64,000 bases of DNA from Bacteroidaceae bacterium (GTDB taxonomy: Bacteria; Bacteroidota; Bacteroidia; Bacteroidales; Bacteroidaceae): the NCBI GenBank assembly GCA_017557635.1, contig JAFYYH010000016.1, positions 1 through 64,000 of the forward strand, in the 5' to 3' direction. The first letter of the stretch is position 1. Every line of letters begins with the position of its first letter. This document shows positions 42,340 through 50,637 of the stretch, piece after piece. The position numbers were made by a program, and so were the translations under genes. The notes beneath the pieces are model-generated. The model saw only the letters and a program-made list of their open reading frames with translations. It was not told the origin of the DNA and did not search any database.

Positions 42340-42377
42340 ATTTATTTGCATTGGAAACCTGAAACAAAACAATATAT

Positions 42378-42740
42378 ATGAAGAAACTGACCGATAAGGA
42401 ACTTGCAATTATGAACGTGCTCTGGGACAACGGAGCGCTGTCAATGAGAGATCTTCTGGATCATATGCCCGAGCCTCAGCCCAACTTCAATACGCTCACC
42501 ACATTCGTGCGCCGTCTTGAGGTTAGCGGTATGATAAAGCACCGCGAACTGGGAGCAAGGTTCTTCCTCTACGAAGCCGCGTTTGACCGTGACACCTACT
42601 TTGAAAAGATGAACAAGGAGAGCGTGGCCCGATTCTTCAACGGCTCATACACGGATTTCATCTCCCGTCTTGTCCAGCAGCAGGAGGTGAGCATCGATGA
42701 GCTTAAGGAGCTTATCCGCATGGCCGAAAACGCAAAATAA
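42378..42740 (+). CDS. BlaI/MecI family transcriptional repressor
   Basis: A 120-residue winged-helix repressor. LTDKELAIMNVLWDNGALSM (about 4-23) and TLTTFVRRLEVSGMIKHREL (about 40-59) are the DNA-binding helices typical of the family; the C-terminal helix (about 90-118) would dimerise. In the known systems a membrane metalloprotease cleaves the repressor upon signal. The M56 protease gene follows 7 bases later, as expected. A beta-lactamase gene is absent, so the target is probably envelope-related or only the pair itself. Confidence 0.93.
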   Translation: MKKLTDKELAIMNVLWDNGALSMRDLLDHMPEPQPNFNTLTTFVRRLEVSGMIKHRELGARFFLYEAAFDRDTYFEKMNKESVARFFNGSYTDFISRLVQQQEVSIDELKELIRMAENAK

Positions 42741-42747
42741 GATTTTT

Positions 42748-44694
42748 ATGGGTAGCATAGTCCTTTACATATTGGAGTGGGCGTTTGCCCTGACAGTGCT
42801 GCTGATCATCTACAAGGCAGCATTCAGCAGAACCACATTCTACCGCTTCAACCGGTTTTTCCTGCTGGGAGCCACGGTGCTCTCGGCCCTTCTCCCCCTT
42901 GTGCACATTACTGTTCCTGAAAGCACTCCTCTGGTAAGCGAAATCTCCATTCACGAGACGGAGTTCGCCCAGGAGCTTTCAGGCACATTTGCCCTCACGG
43001 ATGAGCCTGCTCAGCCCCAGTTCATATTGACTGAGTCCGATGCACACGTAGTGCCGGTCCGCAAGTCCAGTCTGTGGGCCGTGATCCTGGTCTGCATCTA
43101 TTCTGGCTATTTCATCATGCTGATGGTGGGATGGGCAAGGAGCGTCATCCGTGCCGCAAGATTCCTGCACGGCAAACCGCGCCGCCGCCTGAGCCATACC
43201 GTCTGGCTGGTTACGCACGACGATGCCTTCGGCCCGTTCAGTTGGATGAATTTCATTGTGATTTCCGATGCGGAGAGCGGTTTTGCGCGCCGTGCAAGCC
43301 TGCGTCATGAGTATTCGCACGTAAAGTTGCTGCACTCTGTTGATCTGGTATTCCTTCTGGCCTGCACCATAGTTAATCCTGTGTGCTGGCTTGTACTCCA
43401 AGAGATAAAGATAGTCCACGAATATGAGGCCGACCATGAAGTGATCACTCATTACGGCATCCGTAACAGTGACTATCAGAAGTTGCTGATATTGAGAACA
43501 GTCGGCGCAGAGGCCTATGCGCTGGCAAGTTCCTTTAACCTAAACATCAAAAAGAGAATCATTATGTTGAACAAGAACCAAACCGGGAAAAGCCGCCTCA
43601 TGTGGCTGCTTATCCTGATTCCCATGCTGGGAATTACTTCTGTCCTGTTTGCCCGTACGGAAAAGGCCATTAACCTTGATGATGATTTGCGTTTTTCATC
43701 GGGTAAAGTTGAAATGAGATACAGGTTGCCAGAACCTATGTTGTATTATAGTTCTTCTGGCTCTTCTGTTTCTTCTGTTTCTCCAAGGACCGTTCCTCCA
43801 CCTCCTGCTGCTGTAACTCGTGCCGAGTACATAAGGGTCATAGAAGATGATGAGGTGATAACTGACGAATTAAGAAGTGAGGCGGAGAAAAAGAATGAGA
43901 TGTTCATACGCCAAAGAAACGTCATGACCATACAGATCAACAAACTGAATGACATATATGTCAAAAACGGAATAGTGGCAAGAGTGGTATCTGTTGATGA
44001 GCTCAAGGACCTTGCCAAACAGTTCATTAAGAATCCGGATAATGACCCCAAACTCCCTGTTATAGAAGATTATGATATGGAAGGGTTTGGAACTATTCAG
44101 ACCACGATAAAACATGTATTCTCATTACAGTATGACCGTGCTTCATCAGCTGCTGTCTGGGGTGATGTAAGGTATGAGCTGATGAAAGCATATAATGAAC
44201 TGCGCGATGATTGGTGTTTGAGCACATTCGGTAAGGGTTATGACCAATGTTCCAAGAGCGAGCAAGGCTTTGCACGTGGCATGTATGCTATGAAAATAAG
44301 TGAGGCTCAACCCAAATCATACGATCGTGAAGGTAACCTCATTGAAACTGAAGTAAGGTCGGCCGCCATCAGTCTCCAACAGGCCGAGAAAAATACGGTC
44401 AATAAGGATCTGCATATCAGGGTCGATGGTAATCCCGCCTGGTTATATGCATCGACACAGCTGTTTGAGAATAAGAACGGTCAGGATCTTTTAAAGAATG
44501 AGACCGAATCTGAAAAAATGCGTTTGGATAAGCTTAATGATTACATTGACCAGGCAATTTCAGATGGAACGAAGATCCGATATGTCCGCCTTGAAATCCA
44601 GCCCGATGTTCTCATGGGAGTGATTTCGGACCTTAAAGAGACCATTCGCCACAGGATGCTGCTGAATATCATTCAGGAGGGCTACAGCGAGTGA
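42748..44694 (+). CDS. BlaR1/MecR1-like M56 family metallopeptidase
   Basis: A 648-residue membrane protease. Three or four N-terminal helices surround the zinc site HEYSH (187-191) with the downstream acidic ligand in HEYEADHEV. One more helix lies about 290-310 (LMWLLILIPMLGITSVLF). The C-terminal 340 residues are extracytoplasmic and contain no recognisable penicillin-binding domain (no STYK/SxN/KTG set), so the sensed signal is unknown. The ATG at 42748 was preferred over a frame starting inside the repressor. The C-terminal part is AT-richer than the N-terminal part. The stop is followed directly by the right REP-like copy. Confidence 0.88.
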   Translation: MGSIVLYILEWAFALTVLLIIYKAAFSRTTFYRFNRFFLLGATVLSALLPLVHITVPESTPLVSEISIHETEFAQELSGTFALTDEPAQPQFILTESDAHVVPVRKSSLWAVILVCIYSGYFIMLMVGWARSVIRAARFLHGKPRRRLSHTVWLVTHDDAFGPFSWMNFIVISDAESGFARRASLRHEYSHVKLLHSVDLVFLLACTIVNPVCWLVLQEIKIVHEYEADHEVITHYGIRNSDYQKLLILRTVGAEAYALASSFNLNIKKRIIMLNKNQTGKSRLMWLLILIPMLGITSVLFARTEKAINLDDDLRFSSGKVEMRYRLPEPMLYYSSSGSSVSSVSPRTVPPPPAAVTRAEYIRVIEDDEVITDELRSEAEKKNEMFIRQRNVMTIQINKLNDIYVKNGIVARVVSVDELKDLAKQFIKNPDNDPKLPVIEDYDMEGFGTIQTTIKHVFSLQYDRASSAAVWGDVRYELMKAYNELRDDWCLSTFGKGYDQCSKSEQGFARGMYAMKISEAQPKSYDREGNLIETEVRSAAISLQQAEKNTVNKDLHIRVDGNPAWLYASTQLFENKNGQDLLKNETESEKMRLDKLNDYIDQAISDGTKIRYVRLEIQPDVLMGVISDLKETIRHRMLLNIIQEGYSE

Positions 44695-44695
44695 G

Positions 44696-44753
44696 CCACT
44701 GGGGACGGTTCTCTTTGGCCCTTTTTGGTGCCAAAGAGAACCGTCCCCAATGG
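44696..44753. repeat. 58-bp REP-like hairpin, right copy
   Basis: The same 24-bp arms and loop as 42211-42268 with a single change in the left arm (CCACTGGGG for CCATTGGGG). It starts one base after the M56 stop codon and ends 10 bases before the next promoter box. Confidence 0.9.
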
Positions 44754-44763
44754 CATCTTTTGC

Positions 44764-44771
44764 TATCTTTG
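44764..44771 (+). promoter_or_regulatory. -7 box of the histidine phosphatase gene
   Basis: TATCTTTG, exact match, 16 bases before the ATG at 44788. The -33 region falls within the REP-like repeat. Confidence 0.6.
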
Positions 44772-44787
44772 CAAAAAATGTGAAGAT

Positions 44788-45519
44788 ATGAAGAAGTTAA
44801 TGCTTATGGTAGCCGCAGTGATCATGTGCGGCACAGTGAATCTCAGTGCTCAACCTACCTATACCGATATAGGTTTCAATGATATTGCCGATGTGTTTGC
44901 GGGTCTCAAGAAGAATGAGACGGTGGTGTTCCTGCTGCGTCACGGAGAGCGCGGTCGTGATTACTCCAAGGCCGGACTGCTGACCGAGAACGGTAAGGCG
45001 CAGGCACGCATGGTAGGTGAGAAGATTGACAGCGATGAGGCTGCATTCTACGCTCACTCGGATTATGACCGCACCAAGCAGACTTGTGAGAACATTGCCA
45101 TCGGCCGCGGTGACGAATTCATCCATGAGGAGTGGGGTATTCTGAACGGTGACTGGTACCGCAAGGATATTCCTGCTATCCGCCGTAACGGCTGGGATAA
45201 CTGGGAGTCACTGTCACAGTGGGCTTATGAAGGCGGCAAAGAGGAGGGTTTCTACAATCTGGAGGAGCGCAGTAAGGAGTGGCTGGATTCACTCCAGGCT
45301 CATCTGCCTTCAATGAAGCGTATCAACGTGCTGGTATCACATGACTATATGGTTACTCCGATGGCCGTGTATGCATCGGCGGGACAGGTTGACCTTCACT
45401 ATTGGGTAAACCGCAAGTGGATCAACTACCTGGCAGGTGTTGCCATAATCATTGACAAGAAGGGTAATATGACCTTCAAGACCATCCGCGGTCTTGACTC
45501 AGGCCTCCTGGATCGCTGA
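44788..45519 (+). CDS. exported histidine phosphatase superfamily protein
   Basis: A 243-residue protein with a signal peptide (about 1-22, ending NLSAQ). The phosphohistidine motif is LLRHGERG (about 50-57) and the second catalytic His is in VLVSHDYM (about 188-195), so the branch-1/phosphoglycerate-mutase fold is intact. Export excludes a glycolytic role; dephosphorylation of a periplasmic or surface substrate is likely. The start at 44788 follows the promoter; a longer frame would begin inside the repeat. Its last 21 bases overlap the convergent LMW-PTPase end. Confidence 0.88.
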   Translation: MKKLMLMVAAVIMCGTVNLSAQPTYTDIGFNDIADVFAGLKKNETVVFLLRHGERGRDYSKAGLLTENGKAQARMVGEKIDSDEAAFYAHSDYDRTKQTCENIAIGRGDEFIHEEWGILNGDWYRKDIPAIRRNGWDNWESLSQWAYEGGKEEGFYNLEERSKEWLDSLQAHLPSMKRINVLVSHDYMVTPMAVYASAGQVDLHYWVNRKWINYLAGVAIIIDKKGNMTFKTIRGLDSGLLDR

Positions 45520-45966
45520 TTCCAAGAGTTTTTCGGTAGATTCTTTAAGGTCCCGGTAGGTGGTTTCGAAATCACCTGTGTACCAGGGATCGGCTACGTC
45601 ACGGTCCTTGCCGGCATATGACATCATCATATGCACCTTGCCGGCGGGATCGTCCGGTATTATGTATTTGAGCCAGCGCAGGTTCATGCGGTCCATTAAG
45701 ATTATCAGGTCAAAACGGTCATAATCGGCACGGGTTATCTGCCTGGCTGTCTTGGAGGTGTCGAACGGTATTCCGTGGGCGTTGAGACAGCGTTTGGCGG
45801 GCGGATAGATGGAATTGCCGATCTCCTCGGTCGATACGGCGGCGGATTCCACGTAGAATTGCTCTTTTAAGCCCCGTGAGCGGATTAACTCCTTGAAGAT
45901 GAACTCTGCCATCGGGGAACGGCAGATGTTACCGTGGCAGACAAAAATAATCCTTTTCTTTTCCAT
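45499..45966 (-). CDS. low-molecular-weight protein-tyrosine phosphatase
   Basis: A 155-residue cytoplasmic phosphatase of normal size. The P-loop FVCHGNICRSP contains Cys10-x5-Arg16 and the general acid lies in VADPWYTG (about 126-133). Such enzymes counteract tyrosine kinases in capsule or exopolysaccharide control, but no BY-kinase gene is nearby. It is the last gene of a minus-strand operon, 5 bases after the CxxCH-protein gene, and converges on the histidine phosphatase. Confidence 0.93.
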   Translation of the reverse strand: MEKKRIIFVCHGNICRSPMAEFIFKELIRSRGLKEQFYVESAAVSTEEIGNSIYPPAKRCLNAHGIPFDTSKTARQITRADYDRFDLIILMDRMNLRWLKYIIPDDPAGKVHMMMSYAGKDRDVADPWYTGDFETTYRDLKESTEKLLESAIQEA

Positions 45967-45971
45967 GCGTT

Positions 45972-47441
45972 TTATTTGGCCTGACTGAAGGGCTCGCTGG
46001 GCAGGCGGTACATGATGCGGGCATCACGTGCGGTCATGCCTGTTGAGGCGTTTCCCAGGTCCGGTACATTGAATGACTTTAAGTTATACAGGTAAAAGCG
46101 TGAACTCTTTTGCGGCAGCACGAACGGTTTGGTCAGATTGCCGTCTGCATCGATATGGCAGAAATAGGGCTTTCCGTACTGACCATCGCCGCGCTTGCTG
46201 GCGAATACGAACCAGCGGCCGTTGGATGACCAGCTGTGGTAGGTGTCCGATTTGTCTCCCTTGATGCTCTCAAGCGCCGTGATCTGACCGGTCTGCAGGT
46301 CTGCCAGATAGAGGGTGGACTCGGTGTGGAAGAGTGGGAAAGTGCCGTAATCGGCCACGGTGAACATAAGCCAGCGGCCGTCGGGCGATGCTTTGGGATG
46401 GCATGCCGATGCGTTATTGGCATTTCCGTTCCAGATGGTGTCAATCTGTGTGCCGATATGCCCGTTGTCGGGGTCAAAGTCGGCGCGAACCAGGTCATAC
46501 TTGACTTTTTCAATCTCCTGCGGCAGCGGGAAGGTATCGGCCACGCAATAGAAAACGGATTTACCGTCGGCCGAGAAGCAGGGGAATGTCTCGAACCTGT
46601 CGGGACGTGCCACATGCGGCAGGTTGATCATCTGATTGTTGTCAAAATCCGCTACGGTAAGGTCCGATGCGGAATCGTAGACCTCCATGCGGTTGCCTGC
46701 CATTGCGTGGAAACTGGGCAGTATGATGTTGGTGGAGAAGACTCCGAAACGTCCTGAGGGGTGTATCTCGCCGTAAACGGTGCCTGAGAGCATGCCGTCG
46801 GCGTTGAGCGAGAGTTTGCGCAGTTTGCCGTCGCGGTTCAGGATGGCGCCTCCTTTGGGACCGCGTATGTAGTACATGGACAGGTCTCCGCGCTGCTGAC
46901 CGTGAATATGGCAGTTCATGCAGGAGTTGTCGGTACGTCTGTAGTCGCAGATGATTGTCTCGTCAAAGTTCTCAATGCAGCGCTCCATGATGGAGACCTC
47001 ATTGAACATCTGGTAGGAGGGCTCGATGAGGCGGTAGGTCAGGTAACCGTCTATGTCATCGTTGCTTACGTAAACGGACCAGGTGTCGGTTACGGTCTTG
47101 CCGTCCACTGTGGCCTGGGCATTTACGGTTATGGTCTTGCCGGCGGCATCGGCCATAAAGGATTTCCATTGCCTGAGTGACCATTCAACCTCCGTGCCTT
47201 TGATGCGGACGGTCTTATCGGCCAGTGTGAATGTGGTCACGGCTTTGCCTGCGCCACGGGTTACGTAACGGAAATTGAGCGGTGCTATGTTGGAGGGTAT
47301 GGTGACCTCCTTGTAGTCGGGATAGATGACCAGAGGTCCCTGACTGCCGTCAACGGCCGTTGATATCGATTCGCCGTTACAGGTTGAAAGCATCAGGCAA
47401 ACAGCTGCGGCTTTGAGTATGTTGTTGAATATGTCACGCAT
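45972..47441 (-). CDS. PD40 beta-propeller lipoprotein with a CxxCH motif
   Basis: A 489-residue lipoprotein (LMLSTC, Cys21). A cadherin/Ig-like N-domain (about 35-130) is followed by a TolB-like beta-propeller with PD40-type repeats such as FPCFSADGKSVFYC (about 290-303), HPKASPDGRWLMFTVAD and YHSWSSNGRWFVFASKR. The motif NSCMNCHIHG (Cys174, Cys177, His178) is a CxxCH sequence that would bind heme c if cytochrome maturation proteins are present; it may instead hold another metal. It starts at the last base of the DUF6057 stop (TAATG). Confidence 0.82.
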   Translation of the reverse strand: MRDIFNNILKAAAVCLMLSTCNGESISTAVDGSQGPLVIYPDYKEVTIPSNIAPLNFRYVTRGAGKAVTTFTLADKTVRIKGTEVEWSLRQWKSFMADAAGKTITVNAQATVDGKTVTDTWSVYVSNDDIDGYLTYRLIEPSYQMFNEVSIMERCIENFDETIICDYRRTDNSCMNCHIHGQQRGDLSMYYIRGPKGGAILNRDGKLRKLSLNADGMLSGTVYGEIHPSGRFGVFSTNIILPSFHAMAGNRMEVYDSASDLTVADFDNNQMINLPHVARPDRFETFPCFSADGKSVFYCVADTFPLPQEIEKVKYDLVRADFDPDNGHIGTQIDTIWNGNANNASACHPKASPDGRWLMFTVADYGTFPLFHTESTLYLADLQTGQITALESIKGDKSDTYHSWSSNGRWFVFASKRGDGQYGKPYFCHIDADGNLTKPFVLPQKSSRFYLYNLKSFNVPDLGNASTGMTARDARIMYRLPSEPFSQAK

Positions 47442-48850
47442 TATCTGTCACTCCTTTCAATAGCGTTGAGATAATAATACCAGTAGGTGTTGCGGTACTT
47501 CTGGGGTGTGCGGAAAAAGTATTCCATCCTGGTTATCAGGGATTGGTCAATTCCGTATGCGGCGGCATTCTCAGGAGTCATCTTATCCTCCTGGCTCAGC
47601 CAGATGAGTACGGCTTCCTGGTAATTGTGAGCCGGAATCATATTGGGTGTGTAGTCCTGTATGAAATGATCCAGATCATAGTTCAGTAGGTCAAGGCAGA
47701 GCAGGTAGTTCCGCGCAATCAGATTGTCCGGGTTAGCCTCCAGCAGACCGAGCAGGATGGGGCGCAGATCGATGGAACGGTGTACAAAGTCGGTCTGAGC
47801 CAGATTCAAACGTGATTCTGTTATCTGTCTGCTTATCTGGGGCGTCCGGCATTCAGGCATCATGCTGATGGCCCATTTCCTGTAGAATAGGGTCTTGCTG
47901 AGTATGCCGAGATACTTTTGCGCGGCGGCGTCCTCGCCGGAAATGAGGTTTACACGCGCCAATCGGACCAGAAAACGGGTTCCGGTATGCTTGGGCGATG
48001 CCTGAAGCGCTATGATTGCACTCTGCTCGGCTATGGTCATGTCGCCTAACTGGAACCAGGCTTCACCGGCAAGGGAGACAGTAAACGGGGACTTATCGGT
48101 TGTAACCCTGAGCAGAAGGGTGGCGTCACCCTGCTGGATATGGTTGAACAGAGTCTGGCCGAGATCACCTTTCATGGCATGGGCCAAGTTGAAGCAGTAA
48201 CTGGTCTCAGCCATGTGCAAATCTTTCCGGGACAGTTTCAGTACCTTGTCCCAATGCTCTTTTGATACTTCAACATCAAGTCCGATAATCCGGTCATACT
48301 GAATTCGCGGTACACCCCATGGCTTGCCGTAGTGTTTGTGGAAAGGCTCTCCCAAGGTCCAGATTCCGAATGTCAGGAGAATGGCGGCAGCGACAGGCTT
48401 TGCCCAATTATTTCTGATATTCAATACTATCAGAATCAGAGAGAAGTATCCCAGCATAACGAGCGTGTAGCGTGTTATGTAGAGATTACCGGTCTCACGC
48501 AGAAATGACCATATAAAGAATGCCGCAGATGCTGCGAAAGATACCGGCCGGTTAAAGAAACGGTTGGTTATCTTGAATACGGTTATGCCTATTGTTGTAA
48601 GAAGAAAGGCAATTACCAGCGGACCGGCAGCCGGAAGATGGAAGAACTGCTCCAGAAAGTCACTGACAAGGCGTGCCAGCCATCCCGAACCCTGATATGT
48701 CTGAAATATGTAATCCCAGTCAAACAGAAACAGATTCATCTGCTCACGGCGTATAAGATGGTACGGATATGCAAACTGAAAAAAGCAGAATGCGACCAGA
48801 AAAGCCGAAACAGCAGTGATGCGGTTTATGTTGCGGACATTGAGTTTCAT
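47441..48850 (-). CDS. DUF6057-like integral membrane protein
   Basis: A 469-residue protein with four or five N-terminal hydrophobic helices (about 5-175) and a helical, TPR-like soluble part (about 190-469). HYGKPWGVPRIQYDRIIGLD and ETSYCFNLAHAMKGDLGQ are the phrases I associate with DUF6057. The ATG at 48850 gives a normal MKLNVRN start. Function is unknown. It heads the three-gene operon with the CxxCH propeller and the LMW-PTPase, and a terminator separates it from the SusD gene upstream on the same strand. Confidence 0.8.
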   Translation of the reverse strand: MKLNVRNINRITAVSAFLVAFCFFQFAYPYHLIRREQMNLFLFDWDYIFQTYQGSGWLARLVSDFLEQFFHLPAAGPLVIAFLLTTIGITVFKITNRFFNRPVSFAASAAFFIWSFLRETGNLYITRYTLVMLGYFSLILIVLNIRNNWAKPVAAAILLTFGIWTLGEPFHKHYGKPWGVPRIQYDRIIGLDVEVSKEHWDKVLKLSRKDLHMAETSYCFNLAHAMKGDLGQTLFNHIQQGDATLLLRVTTDKSPFTVSLAGEAWFQLGDMTIAEQSAIIALQASPKHTGTRFLVRLARVNLISGEDAAAQKYLGILSKTLFYRKWAISMMPECRTPQISRQITESRLNLAQTDFVHRSIDLRPILLGLLEANPDNLIARNYLLCLDLLNYDLDHFIQDYTPNMIPAHNYQEAVLIWLSQEDKMTPENAAAYGIDQSLITRMEYFFRTPQKYRNTYWYYYLNAIERSDR

Positions 48851-48873
48851 ATACATTGCGAATATACAAAAAA

Positions 48874-48898
48874 AGAGAGTGGCACGGGCCACTCTCTC
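48874..48898 (-). terminator. terminator of the SusC/SusD operon
   Basis: On the minus strand AGAGAGTGGC-CCGT-GCCACTCTCT runs into TTTTTTTG, 24 bases after the SusD stop. Confidence 0.88.
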
Positions 48899-48921
48899 TT
48901 ATGAATTATAATCACAAAGGA

Positions 48922-50625
48922 TTAATAACCGTTATTCTGCTTCAGGTTAGGATTGATCTGAATCTCCTTGAAGGGGAAGGGGAATACCTCATTCTTGTTA
49001 GCCTTGAAACCTACATCGTAGAGTTTCTTGCACCAGTCAGCATCACCACGCTCTATATAACCGCGGTGAATGGCCTCGTTCTTGGTGAACATGGCGTCGC
49101 AGAATGAAGGATAATCCTCACCGTTGTGAGCCAGCTCTGTTGCTGCATCACCCCAACGTACCAGATCCTGGAAACGTGTACCGTCAAGCCACATCTCAAG
49201 GTACTTTTCAGTCTTTACTGTTGCCATATCAAGTGTGGTAACAGGAGTCTGTGACAAAGCACGCTGGTTAACCTTCTGGAGGGCAGCAAGACCTGAACCG
49301 TCAGCGTCAGAAGTCATAGCGCAGCACTCGGCGTACATGAGGAGAACCTCAGCATAGCGCATAAGGCACATGTTCCATCTGATCTCATTGGTGGGAGTCT
49401 GGTCCTCAACACGGTACAGGTGCTTCCACATGAAGTAACCTACGTTACCGTAAAGGCCGTCACCTGCAATGATACCGCGGTTCTGATCGGCTTTCTTGTC
49501 ATCAATAGTGGGGCAGGTTGCATCACTTACATAAGGCATCTCATAAAGAACCTCGTCATAGCTCTTGATCCAAGCCTTACGTCTGGCTGAGTTGGCGCCG
49601 TCGTATGCCAGGATGGTGTTTACGAACTTCTCGGAAGGACAAACCTCACCCCAACCGTTGTGAACATACTCTGTTCCGGGGCCTGTGGGAGGATTGATCT
49701 TCTCTGAACGCCATGACCACAGAATCTTCCAGTTAGGCTGGCAACGGCCGTAGTAGTCACTCTGTCCGCTGTAAACCAGGTTGAGCTCGAAAACGCTCTC
49801 CTTGCAGCCACGGCCTGAGTAGTGATACAGCTTGGTCATGTCTGATGAGGGTACCAGATCATATTTCTGTGACACAATTACCTTCTTGAGGGCCTCCTTG
49901 GCACCTTCATAATCCTTCTTGCTGAGGAGAGCCTTGCCCTTAAGAGCCAGAGCATACTCCTTGGTAACCTTAACAGCACCGTTCATGTCATCAATAGAAT
50001 CCTTTGATGTCAGGAAGGGAATAGCCTTGTCAAGGTCATCAGCAATCCACTGCAATGAAGCTTCCTGAGAGGCTGCGTTTCCGGGCTTCTCATCTGAAGT
50101 GAATACGTGGTCTGCTATAGGAGCGGTTCCCCAACCGAGTGTAAGAAGAAGCTGGGCCTGATCGCGAAGAACGCGAGCCTCGGCAACGCATCTCTGCTTG
50201 GTCTGGGTGTCAGCCTTGTCACCGTCGAAATTGACAATCAGAAGATTGGCAACTCTGGCAATCATGTAATAGCACTCGTAGGTACCTGTAATAAGGCTGT
50301 TGTTGGTCTCATGACGGAACGAGTTGATAGCGTTGCAGTCAAGGTTATCGGCCTTGTTGTTACCGGCAGCATAAATATTGTCAGATGCATACTCCCACAT
50401 TGACAGGAACGGACACTCATTCCAACCTGCGGAGGTCCACATGGTGTTAGAGAAGAAACGTCCTGCAGTGTAATAAGCAGAGGCGAGAGCGGATTCTGCA
50501 TCAGCATCAGTCTTGTAGTAGTCTTCAGGAAGTACAACACCCTTTTGCGGAATGTCCAACCTGTCCTCACACCCGCAGAAAACGAGTGCTGTCAATGCGA
50601 TTGAAGCTAATAATATCTTTTTCAT
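48922..50625 (-). CDS. SusD/RagB-like nutrient-binding outer-membrane lipoprotein
   Basis: A 567-residue surface lipoprotein (LVFCGC, Cys19). DRLDIPQKGVVLPEDYYKTD and the TPR-like helices with RNYRCVAEARVLRDQAQLLL-type sequence (about 125-150) are the SusD pattern; the late NEIRWNMCLMRYAEVLLMYA (about 408-427) is diagnostic. It caps the TonB-dependent channel encoded 12 bases upstream. Substrate is unknown because no polysaccharide-degrading gene, sigma factor or hybrid sensor adjoins. Highly regular codon use suggests strong expression. Confidence 0.95.
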   Translation of the reverse strand: MKKILLASIALTALVFCGCEDRLDIPQKGVVLPEDYYKTDADAESALASAYYTAGRFFSNTMWTSAGWNECPFLSMWEYASDNIYAAGNNKADNLDCNAINSFRHETNNSLITGTYECYYMIARVANLLIVNFDGDKADTQTKQRCVAEARVLRDQAQLLLTLGWGTAPIADHVFTSDEKPGNAASQEASLQWIADDLDKAIPFLTSKDSIDDMNGAVKVTKEYALALKGKALLSKKDYEGAKEALKKVIVSQKYDLVPSSDMTKLYHYSGRGCKESVFELNLVYSGQSDYYGRCQPNWKILWSWRSEKINPPTGPGTEYVHNGWGEVCPSEKFVNTILAYDGANSARRKAWIKSYDEVLYEMPYVSDATCPTIDDKKADQNRGIIAGDGLYGNVGYFMWKHLYRVEDQTPTNEIRWNMCLMRYAEVLLMYAECCAMTSDADGSGLAALQKVNQRALSQTPVTTLDMATVKTEKYLEMWLDGTRFQDLVRWGDAATELAHNGEDYPSFCDAMFTKNEAIHRGYIERGDADWCKKLYDVGFKANKNEVFPFPFKEIQINPNLKQNNGY

Positions 50626-50637
50626 ATAGCTTTTTTT

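Noticed and set aside
42378..44694. Beta-lactam resistance regulator (blaI-blaR1) reading
   Set aside because: The sensor lacks penicillin-binding motifs and no beta-lactamase gene is present. The pair is better called BlaI/M56-like with unknown signal.
47083..47268. Short plus-strand frames within the CxxCH lipoprotein gene
   Set aside because: They are antisense to an intact gene, without promoter boxes or motifs.
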